Assembly (NCBI GenBank): GCA_965207535.1
Contig: CBDBMR010000012.1
Location: forward strand, 220,267-284,266
Reading direction: 5' to 3'
DNA: 64,000 nucleotides
Source: JAJDXO01 sp965207535
GTDB taxonomy: Bacteria; Pseudomonadota; Alphaproteobacteria; Rhodospirillales; UBA2165
Below are positions 15,141 to 23,312 of this stretch, one piece after another. The notes under the pieces were generated by a model. It saw only the letters and a program-made list of their open reading frames with translations. It had not been told where the DNA came from and did not search any database. How positions within the stretch are numbered: position 1 is the first letter of the stretch; every line of letters begins with the position of its first letter. The translations under genes were made by a program, and so were the position numbers.

Positions 15141-15947
15141 CTAGATGAATCGGTCGGCGCCGCCCGACGCTTCGACGGCCGCACCGGTGACGAAACGATT
15201 GCGGCCGGAGGCCAAAAATGCCGCCAGCGCCGCGATGTCCTCCGGCTTGCCGAAATGACCCACCGGCGTCATGGCCGCGCCGAGCCGTGCGACGAGGTCG
15301 TCATCGGACAGGTCCGCCCAATCGGGATGGGTTTCGCGGGCCTTGGGAATCATGTTGTTCGCCCAGTTGTCGGTTATGACCGCCCCGATACCGATGGCGT
15401 TGACCAGAATGCCGTCGGCCGCGACCTCCAGCGCCAGGCTTTTGGTGAGATTGTTGATCCCCGCGCTCAACGCATGGGAAATGCTGAGCTTGGGGTTGGG
15501 GTATATGCCGCCCACGGACGACATGTTGACGATCCGCCCCCAGCCGTTCTTCCGCATATGGGGAACCGCGGCCTGACAGAAATGGATCATTCCGAGCAGT
15601 TTGGTGCCGGTCATGTCCCGCCAATCCTCATCGGTGGTCTGCAGGACCCCGCCGGCATGGGCGCGGCCCGCATTGTTGACCAGGATATCGACGGAGCCGA
15701 AAGCATCGGCCGCGGCCGATATCACGCGGTCCGCATCGCCGGGCGCGGAAACGTCCGCGGCGACGCCCAAGACCTCGGCGCCGGTCCCGTCCCGCAACGC
15801 GCCGGCCGCCGCCTCCAGGCGGTCCCGGCCACGCGCCGTGATGACGATTTTGGCGCCGTTTTCGGCAAGTTCCCGCGCCGTTGCATTTCCGATGCCGGTG
15901 CTGCCGCCGGTAACAACGGCGACTTTGTCCTTGATTCCGAGATCCAT
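15141..15947 (-). CDS. Short-chain dehydrogenase fold protein lacking the catalytic Tyr and Lys
   Basis: A 268-residue SDR. It has a good cofactor site (TGGSTGIG at 13-20, NNAG at 91-94, Ser143/144 in NMSS), but where YxxxK is expected the sequence is SHALSAG (157-163), giving Ser157 and Ser161 instead of Tyr and Lys. The rest of the fold, including the C-terminal GAAVEASGGADRF, is preserved. It is the last gene of the GntR/aldehyde dehydrogenase/TTT operon, 11 bp after the regulator. Either a different acid/base is used, or it binds NAD(P) in a regulatory or scaffolding role. Calling it an active dehydrogenase would be unsafe. Confidence 0.85.
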   Translation of the reverse strand: MDLGIKDKVAVVTGGSTGIGNATARELAENGAKIVITARGRDRLEAAAGALRDGTGAEVLGVAADVSAPGDADRVISAAADAFGSVDILVNNAGRAHAGGVLQTTDEDWRDMTGTKLLGMIHFCQAAVPHMRKNGWGRIVNMSSVGGIYPNPKLSISHALSAGINNLTKSLALEVAADGILVNAIGIGAVITDNWANNMIPKARETHPDWADLSDDDLVARLGAAMTPVGHFGKPEDIAALAAFLASGRNRFVTGAAVEASGGADRFI

Positions 15948-15958
15948 GCGGCGCTCCT

Positions 15959-16747
15959 TTATTCCTCCGCCAATTTAACGGCCAGTCCCCGCTCCTGACG
16001 CGGCAGGGTAATTTCGAACTGAAACGTGTCGGTCGGGTAGTAGAAAGTCATCACTTCAAGGACCTTGTCCTCCCTGGAATAGGTAATCCGATCCATCGCC
16101 AGGGACGGCTCGCCCGGTTTCATGTTCAGTGCTTCAGCCGCATCGGCGTCCAGCTCCACCGAACGGATGATGTGTTTGGCCTCCTTGATGGCGATGTGCA
16201 TTTCGTTCTCGAAAACCGAGTACGTCGTTTCCTTGAGATGATCGTCCTGCACCAGAATCTGGGCAACGCCGCTCATGGCGAGGGGAAGGTAAAGATAGAC
16301 GAGCGCTATGGGCGCGCCGTTATGCTTGTAGCAGCGGCGAAGACGCGTCACCCGTTCCCCGCCGTTGCCGAAGACCTCGCTCACGCGCTGCGGCGGGACG
16401 ACCTGATCGATACCCAGCACCTCGACTTCCGGCTCGATTCCCTTTTCGCGCAGCGCTTCGACAATGGTCTTGGCCTGCCGGTTCAGCTGCTGGTTGACGT
16501 GCGTGGCGCCGACGAAGGTCCCTTTTCCCTGCCGCCTGACGATCTGACCGTGCTTTTCCAGCTCGGCGAGAGCCTGGCGCACCGTGACCCGGCTGACGCC
16601 GAACTCGTTCACCAGGTCGGATTCACTGGGCAGCATTTCTCCGGGATTGAGCCGCCGCGACTCCATGCGGCTCTGCAACTCCTCGGCCACTTGCCTGTAA
16701 AGAGGCAGGTCGGAGTCGCGGGAGAGGATCTTGGACCCTAGATTCAT
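15959..16747 (-). CDS. GntR family transcriptional regulator, HutC/UTRA type
   Basis: A 262-residue regulator with an N-terminal winged helix (about 12-78: LYRQVAEELQSRM, PSESDLVNEFGVSRVTVRQA, GKGTFV). A UTRA effector-binding domain (about 95-240) follows, with the typical RRCYKHNGAPIALVYLYLP strand segment. HutC-type proteins repress uptake and catabolic operons until a small acid or sugar derivative binds. It is embedded in the operon it probably controls (amidase, TctCBA, aldehyde dehydrogenase, SDR). The TGTATT/AATACA palindromes at 22494-22572 upstream of that operon are the best candidate operators. Confidence 0.9.
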   Translation of the reverse strand: MNLGSKILSRDSDLPLYRQVAEELQSRMESRRLNPGEMLPSESDLVNEFGVSRVTVRQALAELEKHGQIVRRQGKGTFVGATHVNQQLNRQAKTIVEALREKGIEPEVEVLGIDQVVPPQRVSEVFGNGGERVTRLRRCYKHNGAPIALVYLYLPLAMSGVAQILVQDDHLKETTYSVFENEMHIAIKEAKHIIRSVELDADAAEALNMKPGEPSLAMDRITYSREDKVLEVMTFYYPTDTFQFEITLPRQERGLAVKLAEE

Positions 16748-16767
16748 TGCAGCTCACCAAGCATCAA

Positions 16768-18264
16768 TTAGACCTCGAAGCGGGATTTGAAGCGCTCCAT
16801 GCCGACCGTAACGCTCTTGACCTGGGTGTATTCACGCATGGCTTCGGCGCCGTGTTCGCGGCCGATGCCGCTCATCTTGTAGCCTCCAAAGGGAATCTCG
16901 GACTGATAGCCGTAGGCGTTCAGAAATACATTACCCGACTCGAGGGCGCCGGCAAGATGGTGCCCTTTGCGTATGTCGTTGGTCCAGACGTAGGAGGCCA
17001 GGCCGAATTCGGAATCGTTGGCCATGGCGACGGCCTCGTCCAGGTCATTATAAGTCATGACGCAGAGGACCGGGCCAAATAGCTCTTCCCGGGCGGCATC
17101 CATATCCGGCTTGACATCGGTCAGTATGGTGGGCGGCAGGAAATTGCCCTGCTCGAGGCCGGGCTCGGCGGCTTTTTCGCCCCCGAAACGGATCGAAGCC
17201 CCTTGCCGTTCCGCCTTGTTCACGTCGTCAAGGATTTCATCGAGCCGCTCTGCGGTCATGAGCGGACCCAGTTGCGTCGTGCCTTCCAACGGATTGCCCA
17301 TGGGAATTTTCGCCGCCTTGGCCGCCATGTCGGCGAGGAACTTGTCGTGCATGGAAGGCGGAATGAACAAGCGGGTGCCGGCGAAGCACACTTCGGCCTT
17401 GCGGGCGAAGGCCTGGGTCAGGACGCCGTCTACCGCCTCGTCCCAATCGACGTCCTCGCAGACGATGATCGGTCCCTTGCCGCCGAGTTCCAGAACCGCC
17501 GGCGTCACCGTGGCGATGGATTGCTGAAGGATTTCGTGGCCGCCCTGAGTGCCGCCGGTAAAGATCACCTTGCGGATCTTCGGATGCTCGACGATCGCCT
17601 TGCCCACGGTGCGGCCCGGCCCGGTGATGATATTGACCGAACCGACCGGGAAGCCGGCTTCCTCGACAATCCTGGCAAAGCGCAACACGCTCAGCGGCGC
17701 CACGATGGAGGGCTTCACGACCATCGTGTTGCCGCAGGCGATGGCGGCGGCGAAGCCGCGAGCCATGAGCTTCAAGGGCGTATTCCAGGGCACGATCTGA
17801 CCGATCACGCCGTAGGGCTCGCGCCGCGTGTAGTTGAACCGGGACCCGAGATCTTGATAGGCGCCTTCGATCTTTCCGGCGAAGCCCGCGAAATATTCCA
17901 AATGAAGCGCCGAGGTCGAGACTTCCATCCGGGTTTCGCGAATGGGAATGCCGGTATCCATCGATTCCAGCGTGGCGAAGGTCTCAAGATCCCGGCGCAA
18001 CAGCTCGGCAAGCCGATAGAGAAGCATGCCTCGTTCCCGATCCAGGAGATCGTGCCACGACGGATCCTTGAAGGTCGCATAAGCGGTCTCCACCGCTTCA
18101 TCGACCTGCTCGCCGGTTGCCGGGGTGATGGCGCAGATGGGCTGGTTGTCGAAGGGATTGAGGATTTCCACCGCTTCGCCGGCACCGCCCTGGACCCATT
18201 TGCCGTTGATGTATTGGTCGGTGACGATGTCGGATTTGGTTTCGGCAAGATTTGCAACGGTCAT
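16768..18264 (-). CDS. Aldehyde dehydrogenase family protein
   Basis: A 498-residue NAD(P)-dependent aldehyde dehydrogenase with an oxyanion-hole Asn161 in PWNTP, general base Glu259 in LELGGKG and catalytic Cys293 in AEVCFAGTRLF. The C-terminal motif IPFGGYKMSGIGRE is also present. Length and motifs are standard for the superfamily of betaine, vanillin or succinate semialdehyde dehydrogenases. The KPS motif is followed by Ile instead of the common Glu (KPSIVAP), which can shift NAD/NADP preference. It lies 20 bp after tctA and 20 bp before the GntR gene, so it is part of the transporter operon. It probably oxidises an aldehyde formed from the imported compound. Confidence 0.93.
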   Translation of the reverse strand: MTVANLAETKSDIVTDQYINGKWVQGGAGEAVEILNPFDNQPICAITPATGEQVDEAVETAYATFKDPSWHDLLDRERGMLLYRLAELLRRDLETFATLESMDTGIPIRETRMEVSTSALHLEYFAGFAGKIEGAYQDLGSRFNYTRREPYGVIGQIVPWNTPLKLMARGFAAAIACGNTMVVKPSIVAPLSVLRFARIVEEAGFPVGSVNIITGPGRTVGKAIVEHPKIRKVIFTGGTQGGHEILQQSIATVTPAVLELGGKGPIIVCEDVDWDEAVDGVLTQAFARKAEVCFAGTRLFIPPSMHDKFLADMAAKAAKIPMGNPLEGTTQLGPLMTAERLDEILDDVNKAERQGASIRFGGEKAAEPGLEQGNFLPPTILTDVKPDMDAAREELFGPVLCVMTYNDLDEAVAMANDSEFGLASYVWTNDIRKGHHLAGALESGNVFLNAYGYQSEIPFGGYKMSGIGREHGAEAMREYTQVKSVTVGMERFKSRFEV

Positions 18265-18284
18265 TGCAGGGTTCCCTCTTCAAG

Positions 18285-19820
18285 TCAGCGGCCGTCGCCG
18301 CTCGTTGCTTCCAAAGTCTGGTGGGCAGATGCGCGGCGCGACCGCCACTCCTGCCAAAATGTCCAAGACAGATAAACGACGATCAGCACGATGAATGTCA
18401 GACTGATGGGCTTCCTGAAAAAGATCAGCGGGTCGCCCAGCCCAATGATCAGCGACATGCGAAACTGTTCTTCGAGAATGGGGCCCAGAATGAGGGCCAG
18501 CAGCATGGGGAGGATGGGGTATCTCCATTTCTGCATATAGAAGGCCAGCACGCCGAAAAACAGCATGACCCAGACATCCAGAATGCTGTTCTTGAGCGCA
18601 TATGACCCGACGACGCACATCAACACGATGGCCGGCATGAGAATACGTACCGGGATGCGGACCGCGCGGACGAAAAACGGGATGCCGAACAGGGCGACGA
18701 TAAAGAGGACCAGCAAGGCAATTCCGTAAGAGCCGAACAGGCCGTAAACGACCTCCGGGCTGTCCTGAAACAACAGGGGGCCGGGTGTCAGCCCTTGAAT
18801 GATCAAGGCGCCCAGCATCACCGCGGTTACCGGGTCGCCGGGGATGCCGAGGATCAGCATGGGAATCAATGCGCCGCCGGTGAGTGCGCTGTTGGCCGCC
18901 TCGGGCGCGGAGATTCCCTCCGGGTGACCTTCGCCAAACGGCGTCTCCCGATTGCGCGAAAAGCGCTCGGCATACTGATAGCTCAGCGTCGCCGCGATCG
19001 CGCTGCCGGTTCCGGGAATGGCGCCGATAATGGTTCCGATCGTGGAGGATCGGATGATGCAGCCGGCGAGGCCTTTCAACTTGCCGAAGGCTTCCTTGAC
19101 GGCGATGAAGGAATGAACCGTGACCGTATTGTCTATTTGCGCATCGCCCGTATCTTGTCTGAGGCTTTGGATGGCGACCGGGATCGCGAACATGCCGATC
19201 ATCACCGGAATAAACGAGATCCCCTGCTGGAAGATCACGACATCGAAGGTGTAGCGCGGCGCCGCCGAAATGGGGTCCAGCCCGATGGTCGCGATGGCGA
19301 AACCGACACCTGCGGAAATGAGCCCGCGTATGATGGCGCCTTCGGAGAATCCCGCCACCAGCGTCAGGCCGAGAAGCACCAGAATGGCCTGTTCGGGCGC
19401 GCCGAACAGAAGCGCGAACTCCGCCAGCTGCGGCGCCACCAGTATCAACACGACCAGGCCGAACAGCCCGCCCAGGATACTGGAAAGAAAAGCAATACCC
19501 AGCGCGAGATCGGCTCGCCCTTTTTTGGTCATGGGATAGCCGTCGACATTGGTTATGACCGATGCCGGGTTGCCCGGGATATTGATCAGAATGGCCGAGA
19601 TCGCGCCGCCCGCCATGCCGCCGACGAACACGCCGAGCATCAGGCCAAGGGACGGGCCGCTTTCGAGATAAAAGGTAAAGGGCAGCAACAGCACCACCGC
19701 CATGGAGACGGTCAGTCCAGGCATGGCGGATATCACCAGCCCCAACACAACCCCGGCCACCGTGAACAGCAGGGTCAAGGGCTGAAGCGCCGCATTGATG
19801 CCTTCGACCAGATATTCCAA
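18285..19820 (-). CDS. tctA: TctA, large permease of a tripartite tricarboxylate transporter
   Basis: A 511-residue membrane protein with about 12 hydrophobic segments. TctA signatures are present: SAMPGLTVSMAVVLLLPFTF near the start, GAIPGTGSAIAATLSYQYA near 265-285, APEAANSALTGGALIPMLI and GIPGDPVTAVMLGA. It forms the inner-membrane channel with TctB and takes substrate from the periplasmic TctC protein. All three subunits are encoded here in the order C, B, A, with a 27-bp gap to tctB. Unlike the permease at 242-2278 it has no TctB fusion. Confidence 0.95.
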   Translation of the reverse strand: MEYLVEGINAALQPLTLLFTVAGVVLGLVISAMPGLTVSMAVVLLLPFTFYLESGPSLGLMLGVFVGGMAGGAISAILINIPGNPASVITNVDGYPMTKKGRADLALGIAFLSSILGGLFGLVVLILVAPQLAEFALLFGAPEQAILVLLGLTLVAGFSEGAIIRGLISAGVGFAIATIGLDPISAAPRYTFDVVIFQQGISFIPVMIGMFAIPVAIQSLRQDTGDAQIDNTVTVHSFIAVKEAFGKLKGLAGCIIRSSTIGTIIGAIPGTGSAIAATLSYQYAERFSRNRETPFGEGHPEGISAPEAANSALTGGALIPMLILGIPGDPVTAVMLGALIIQGLTPGPLLFQDSPEVVYGLFGSYGIALLVLFIVALFGIPFFVRAVRIPVRILMPAIVLMCVVGSYALKNSILDVWVMLFFGVLAFYMQKWRYPILPMLLALILGPILEEQFRMSLIIGLGDPLIFFRKPISLTFIVLIVVYLSWTFWQEWRSRRASAHQTLEATSGDGR

Positions 19821-19847
19821 ACGACAAGTCCCTCCGCGCGGGCCGCC

Positions 19848-20300
19848 TCAGAAGGCGAACACCACGCCAAACCCCTCGCTGAAGATGAGGTACATGCCAA
19901 CAGCCAATAGCAGCGACACCGCGACGCATTTCCACAGTGGCCGCAGTCCCATCACGATCGACAAGACCAGAACGATGGCAGCGCTGGCCGGAATGAAACC
20001 GATATGGGGCATCGAGGCCACGGCCCCGACAACGCAAAAGACGACAATGAGGCTGTTGGTGAATTCTCGAAAACTGATTCCCCAATCGGCTTTCCGGCTG
20101 GATTTCAACCGGCGATATTCCGCGATTTGCCGTATCCCCTCAATGAGGGCGAACAGACCGACAACCCCCATGATGATTGTGGGAAAAAATCCCGGGCCAA
20201 ACCCTTCCTGCAAACCCATGGGGGGAAAGCGCTGTGCGGCCAGCCCATAGGTGAGCGCGACCAAAACCAGAAAAAACGGAAAAAAGATTTGGCCAAGCAC
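19848..20300 (-). CDS. tctB: TctB, small permease subunit
   Basis: A 150-residue protein with four predicted membrane helices, beginning with LGQIFFPFFLVLVALTYGL and including a GFGPGFFPTIIM loop, which is typical of TctB (P-G-FFP motif). It pairs with TctA in the membrane. It is located between tctC and tctA in the operon, with short gaps of 80 and 27 bp. Confidence 0.9.
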   Translation of the reverse strand: MLGQIFFPFFLVLVALTYGLAAQRFPPMGLQEGFGPGFFPTIIMGVVGLFALIEGIRQIAEYRRLKSSRKADWGISFREFTNSLIVVFCVVGAVASMPHIGFIPASAAIVLVLSIVMGLRPLWKCVAVSLLLAVGMYLIFSEGFGVVFAF

Positions 20301-20380
20301 CGTGGGTTACTCTCTGTCAGGTCGAAAAACAATTCGGCAGGCGGAAATAAATTCCCGCCTGCCGAAATCGTCTGCACAGG

Positions 20381-21337
20381 CTATTTCTTCTTCTTGAGAC
20401 TGGCGACAACCTTGCTCAGAAGCGCGTTCTGTTCCTTCACATAGCCGGGGAATTTATCGAGACCGATATAGTTGATCCCGAACCCCTTCTCCTTGGCGGT
20501 CGCCGCGAGTTTCGCGTCTGTCGCGGCGGCCTTGAAAGCCTTGGCGAGAGCCGCCTTGATGCTGTCCGGCGTACCTTTGGGCACGAACACGCCACGGAAC
20601 TGATAGAACCCGAGGTCCATGCCGAGTTCCTTGAAGGTCGGCACATCACCATAGGCCGGTACGCGCTTCGGCGCCGAGATGGCCAGGAGCCGAACCTTGC
20701 CGGCCTTCATCGACGGGATGAGTTCGGGCGGATGCACCGAGATGGCGTCCACTTCTCCTGCGAGCAGAGACGGCAAACGCCGCTTGCCGACCGGCACGAA
20801 CGTGACCTTGGTCTTCTGCTCCGACACCAATGCCGCCGCCGTCATGAACGTGAAGCTGCCCGAGCCGGCATGACCGATTTTTATTTTGCCGGGGCTTTTC
20901 TTCGCGGCCGCCAGGAATTCCGGCAGCGTCTTGTACGGCGAATCCGCACGGACCGCGATGGTCGTCGCATCGAACGTCACGCCGGCGACATAATCGAATT
21001 GATCGTAGCCGTATGGCAGCTTGCCGAGCAGCGTCGTGGTCAGAATTGACGCCGACAACCAGCCGATATTGTACCCGTCGGGCTTCTGCTTGCCGACGAA
21101 GTCGAACCCGATGGACCCGCCGCCGCCAAGCTTGTTGGTGGCCTTGATGGGCTTGCCCAGAATTTTCTCGGCGGCCTTTGCCGACAGGCGTCCGGCGATA
21201 TCGGCCGCTCCGCCGGGTTTGAACGTGATTGTCATGGTGACCGGCTTGGTCGGGTATTCCATGGCGACGGCGTCGGGCGCCATGGCCAGGGGTGCCGCGA
21301 CGACACCGGCTGCAACGATATACGCTAAATTTTTCAT
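20381..21337 (-). CDS. tctC: TctC/Bug periplasmic solute-binding protein
   Basis: A 318-residue secreted binding protein. A Sec signal peptide of about 25 residues ends AVA before MEYPTKPVT. The Bug-family features follow: ITFKPGGAADIAGRLSAKA, the domain hinge around GHAGSGSF, and the C-terminal FKAAATDAKL region. The start at 21337 is chosen because GGGAG lies 11 nt upstream and it begins the signal peptide; the open frame extends 32 codons further without a ribosome site. It captures the carboxylate or amide-derived substrate for TctAB. It sits directly downstream of the amidase gene, which suggests that the imported ligand or its product is the amidase substrate. Confidence 0.92.
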   Translation of the reverse strand: MKNLAYIVAAGVVAAPLAMAPDAVAMEYPTKPVTMTITFKPGGAADIAGRLSAKAAEKILGKPIKATNKLGGGGSIGFDFVGKQKPDGYNIGWLSASILTTTLLGKLPYGYDQFDYVAGVTFDATTIAVRADSPYKTLPEFLAAAKKSPGKIKIGHAGSGSFTFMTAAALVSEQKTKVTFVPVGKRRLPSLLAGEVDAISVHPPELIPSMKAGKVRLLAISAPKRVPAYGDVPTFKELGMDLGFYQFRGVFVPKGTPDSIKAALAKAFKAAATDAKLAATAKEKGFGINYIGLDKFPGYVKEQNALLSKVVASLKKKK

Positions 21338-21436
21338 GCTGAATCTACTCCCTTTCATACTTGGTGCTTTGGTTTTGAGATTGAGAAACGTGAACGAACG
21401 CGCAGCAGGATGTTCCCGCTGCGCGCTTCTCACTGT

Positions 21437-22459
21437 TTATGCTGCCTCTTCGTCCGATTTCTTGAGGTCTTCAGCCGCCTTTTCGAGGGCGCCGCGGCCC
21501 ACATTGGCGATCTCCTCCGACCCTTCGTCAGGGGCACGGTTCCAGCGCTCCGGCACCTCGTCCCAATCGCGATAGATCGAGAACGGGTTTTCGGTCTTGC
21601 CCATGGGCGGCACACCGGTATAGCCGCGGTGTTTCAACTGATAGAGATAGTTGTTGGAAATCCGCCCGTCGCGCGCGGCTTCGACCTGGTTCGGGTAGAT
21701 ATCGACCTTGGTCATTCCCTCGGTATCGCCCATCTTCATGATGATGTTGCCGTCATAGTCGGCGACCATGGACCGCCCGAAATAGGAATAGGACGCGTCC
21801 TGACCGGTGTGGTTCACGGCGACCACGTAACACTGGTTCTCGTAGGCGCGGACCTGGTTGGTGATGTCCCAGATATTGTCCCACGGATACATGTATTTGG
21901 ACGGGCGCAGGATCACGTTGGCGCCCTTCCACGCGGCCTCGCGGGAAACTTCCGGGTAATCGAAATCGGAACAGATGGCCATGGCGAGTTTCGAACCCTT
22001 CGGGCCGTCGCACACATTCATTTCTTCGCCCGGCGTCCAGGGTTCCTTCGGGCACCAGGGCATCATCTTGCGATATTTGAGAGCGACCTCGCCGTCGGAA
22101 TTGATGATGACCATGGAGTTGTGCGGCTTGTCGTTGGGGTTGTCGGCCTTTTCGACGACCGACACGCACAGCCACACACCCTTTTCCTTGGCCTTCTTGC
22201 CGAACAGTTTGGTCTCCGGCCCGGGAATGGTCGAGGCAAGTTTCAAATGTTTGGCATAGGGATCAAATCCGAATCCATGGGTGCTGTATTCCGGCACGAC
22301 GATCAGATCGACACCGGGGAAACCGTTACAAGCCCGGTCCACATATTCGAAAATGCGTTCGATATTGCGCTCCACGCCGGCCCAATCGGTAGCGGGTTCC
22401 GGTGAAAATTGACAAGTCACGATGCTCATGGCATCGCCAGCGGGATTTACTGCAGGCAT
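21437..22459 (-). CDS. Nitrilase-superfamily amidase (aliphatic amidase/formamidase type)
   Basis: A 340-residue carbon-nitrogen hydrolase with the Glu-Lys-Cys triad: Glu57 in VVPEYSTHG, Lys131 in LKYRKMMPW and Cys163 in AICSDFDYPE. The long C-terminal tail, the CPKEPWTPGEE segment and the Y.QLKHRGYTG region match aliphatic amidases and formamidases (AmiE/AmiF-like), which convert small amides to acid plus ammonia in the cytoplasm. It is the first gene of the operon, directly behind the palindrome-rich promoter, and is followed by tctC. The start ATG at 22459 has GAGGAG about 14 nt upstream; Met11 is a possible alternative. Confidence 0.9.
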   Translation of the reverse strand: MPAVNPAGDAMSIVTCQFSPEPATDWAGVERNIERIFEYVDRACNGFPGVDLIVVPEYSTHGFGFDPYAKHLKLASTIPGPETKLFGKKAKEKGVWLCVSVVEKADNPNDKPHNSMVIINSDGEVALKYRKMMPWCPKEPWTPGEEMNVCDGPKGSKLAMAICSDFDYPEVSREAAWKGANVILRPSKYMYPWDNIWDITNQVRAYENQCYVVAVNHTGQDASYSYFGRSMVADYDGNIIMKMGDTEGMTKVDIYPNQVEAARDGRISNNYLYQLKHRGYTGVPPMGKTENPFSIYRDWDEVPERWNRAPDEGSEEIANVGRGALEKAAEDLKKSDEEAA

Positions 22460-22493
22460 GGCTTATAGTCTCCTCATAGCGCGGGTGGACAAT

Positions 22494-22572
22494 ATGTATT
22501 AGAATGTTATAATACATGTATTGAATTCTGATACAAGTCCTGATTCAGTTGGACAATTGAGACTTTTGTATC
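22494..22572. promoter_or_regulatory. Divergent promoter region with TGTAT-type palindromes, candidate GntR operators
   Basis: An AT-rich stretch in otherwise GC-rich DNA between the amidase operon and the ABM gene. The boxes are ATGTATT at 22494-22500, inverted AATACAT at 22511-22517, the perfect 12-bp palindrome AATACATGTATT at 22511-22522, GATACAA at 22530-22536 and TTGTATC at 22566-22572. HutC-type GntR proteins bind GT-N-TA-N-AC-like palindromes, which these resemble. The RBS of the plus-strand gene (AAGGAG, 22581-22586) follows. Binding is inferred from position and symmetry only. Confidence 0.55.
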
Positions 22573-22597
22573 AGGCACATAAGGAGAGCACAGATCC

Positions 22598-22915
22598 ATG
22601 GCAGGTAATCCTGTAATCGTTTTCGCAAGCTTTTCGCCCAACCCGGGGCAGGAGGCCGATGTCGAGCAAATTTTGCGCGGCATGGTCGGACCGACACGTG
22701 CCGAACCCGGAAACGAGATTTACGACCTCTACAAAAAGACCACCGACAGCGACGGGGCGCCCACCTTTCATTTCTTCGAACGCTATACGGACGCGGACGC
22801 GCTGCAGGCCCATCGCGATACGGACCATTACAAGGCGTATCGCGCCAAGATCATGGACTATCTTTCCGAACCGATCGGCGTGGTTGTTCTGGATGCCGTA
22901 GACGCGGCGAGTTAG
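22598..22915 (+). CDS. Antibiotic biosynthesis monooxygenase (ABM) domain protein
   Basis: A 105-residue single-domain protein of the dimeric ferredoxin-like ABM family: a first strand PVIVFASFSPNPGQEADVEQ, the central FHFFERYTDADALQAHRDT, and a closing strand VVVLDAVDA. Members act as small oxygenases on quinol-like substrates, as isomerases, or as accessory proteins. It has a clear ribosome site (AAGGAG, 11 nt upstream). It is divergent from the amidase operon across shared operators, so it probably responds to the same inducer. Confidence 0.85.
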   Translation: MAGNPVIVFASFSPNPGQEADVEQILRGMVGPTRAEPGNEIYDLYKKTTDSDGAPTFHFFERYTDADALQAHRDTDHYKAYRAKIMDYLSEPIGVVVLDAVDAAS

Positions 22916-23312
22916 GCACCCCGGCGAGTCCCAAAAGCGTTAACCCGGCAACCGGTGACCCGGTCGCCACCCATGTGACTCCCGCCTGCCGGGTTCGCCG
23001 GCGGCGATTTCCCCAACCTCGATGCCGCAGTTCCGGCCGTCCCGACCGCACGGGGCGGCCTTGGTTCCCGCACCTGACTCGCCGTTGGTGAATTAGGTGC
23101 ATGCGCAGCCGTGGAGGGCCCTCCCGGCGCCTTGCCCCGCCGGACGGGGCTGACGCATGACGGGAACCCATGGTGCGCATCGTGTTGCGGCCAAGCCTTC
23201 GGAATCATTGCTTGTGTTTATCCCGTGTGCGTTGTGTATGCTCGGGAGCGCCGTGGAAGGGGCGCGGAGCGTTTCGCGGACAGACAGGAACGTATTGAGA
23301 GGGAGTTACAAG
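22916..23312. other. Gene-free interval before the amine oxidase gene
   Basis: About 400 bp hold no convincing ORF. The amine oxidase frame is open back to 23157, but without a plausible start or signal before 23313. The segment 23110-23160 contains GGAGGGCCCTCC- and CCCCGCCGGACGGGG-type inverted repeats that may fold in the leader RNA. Confidence 0.5.
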
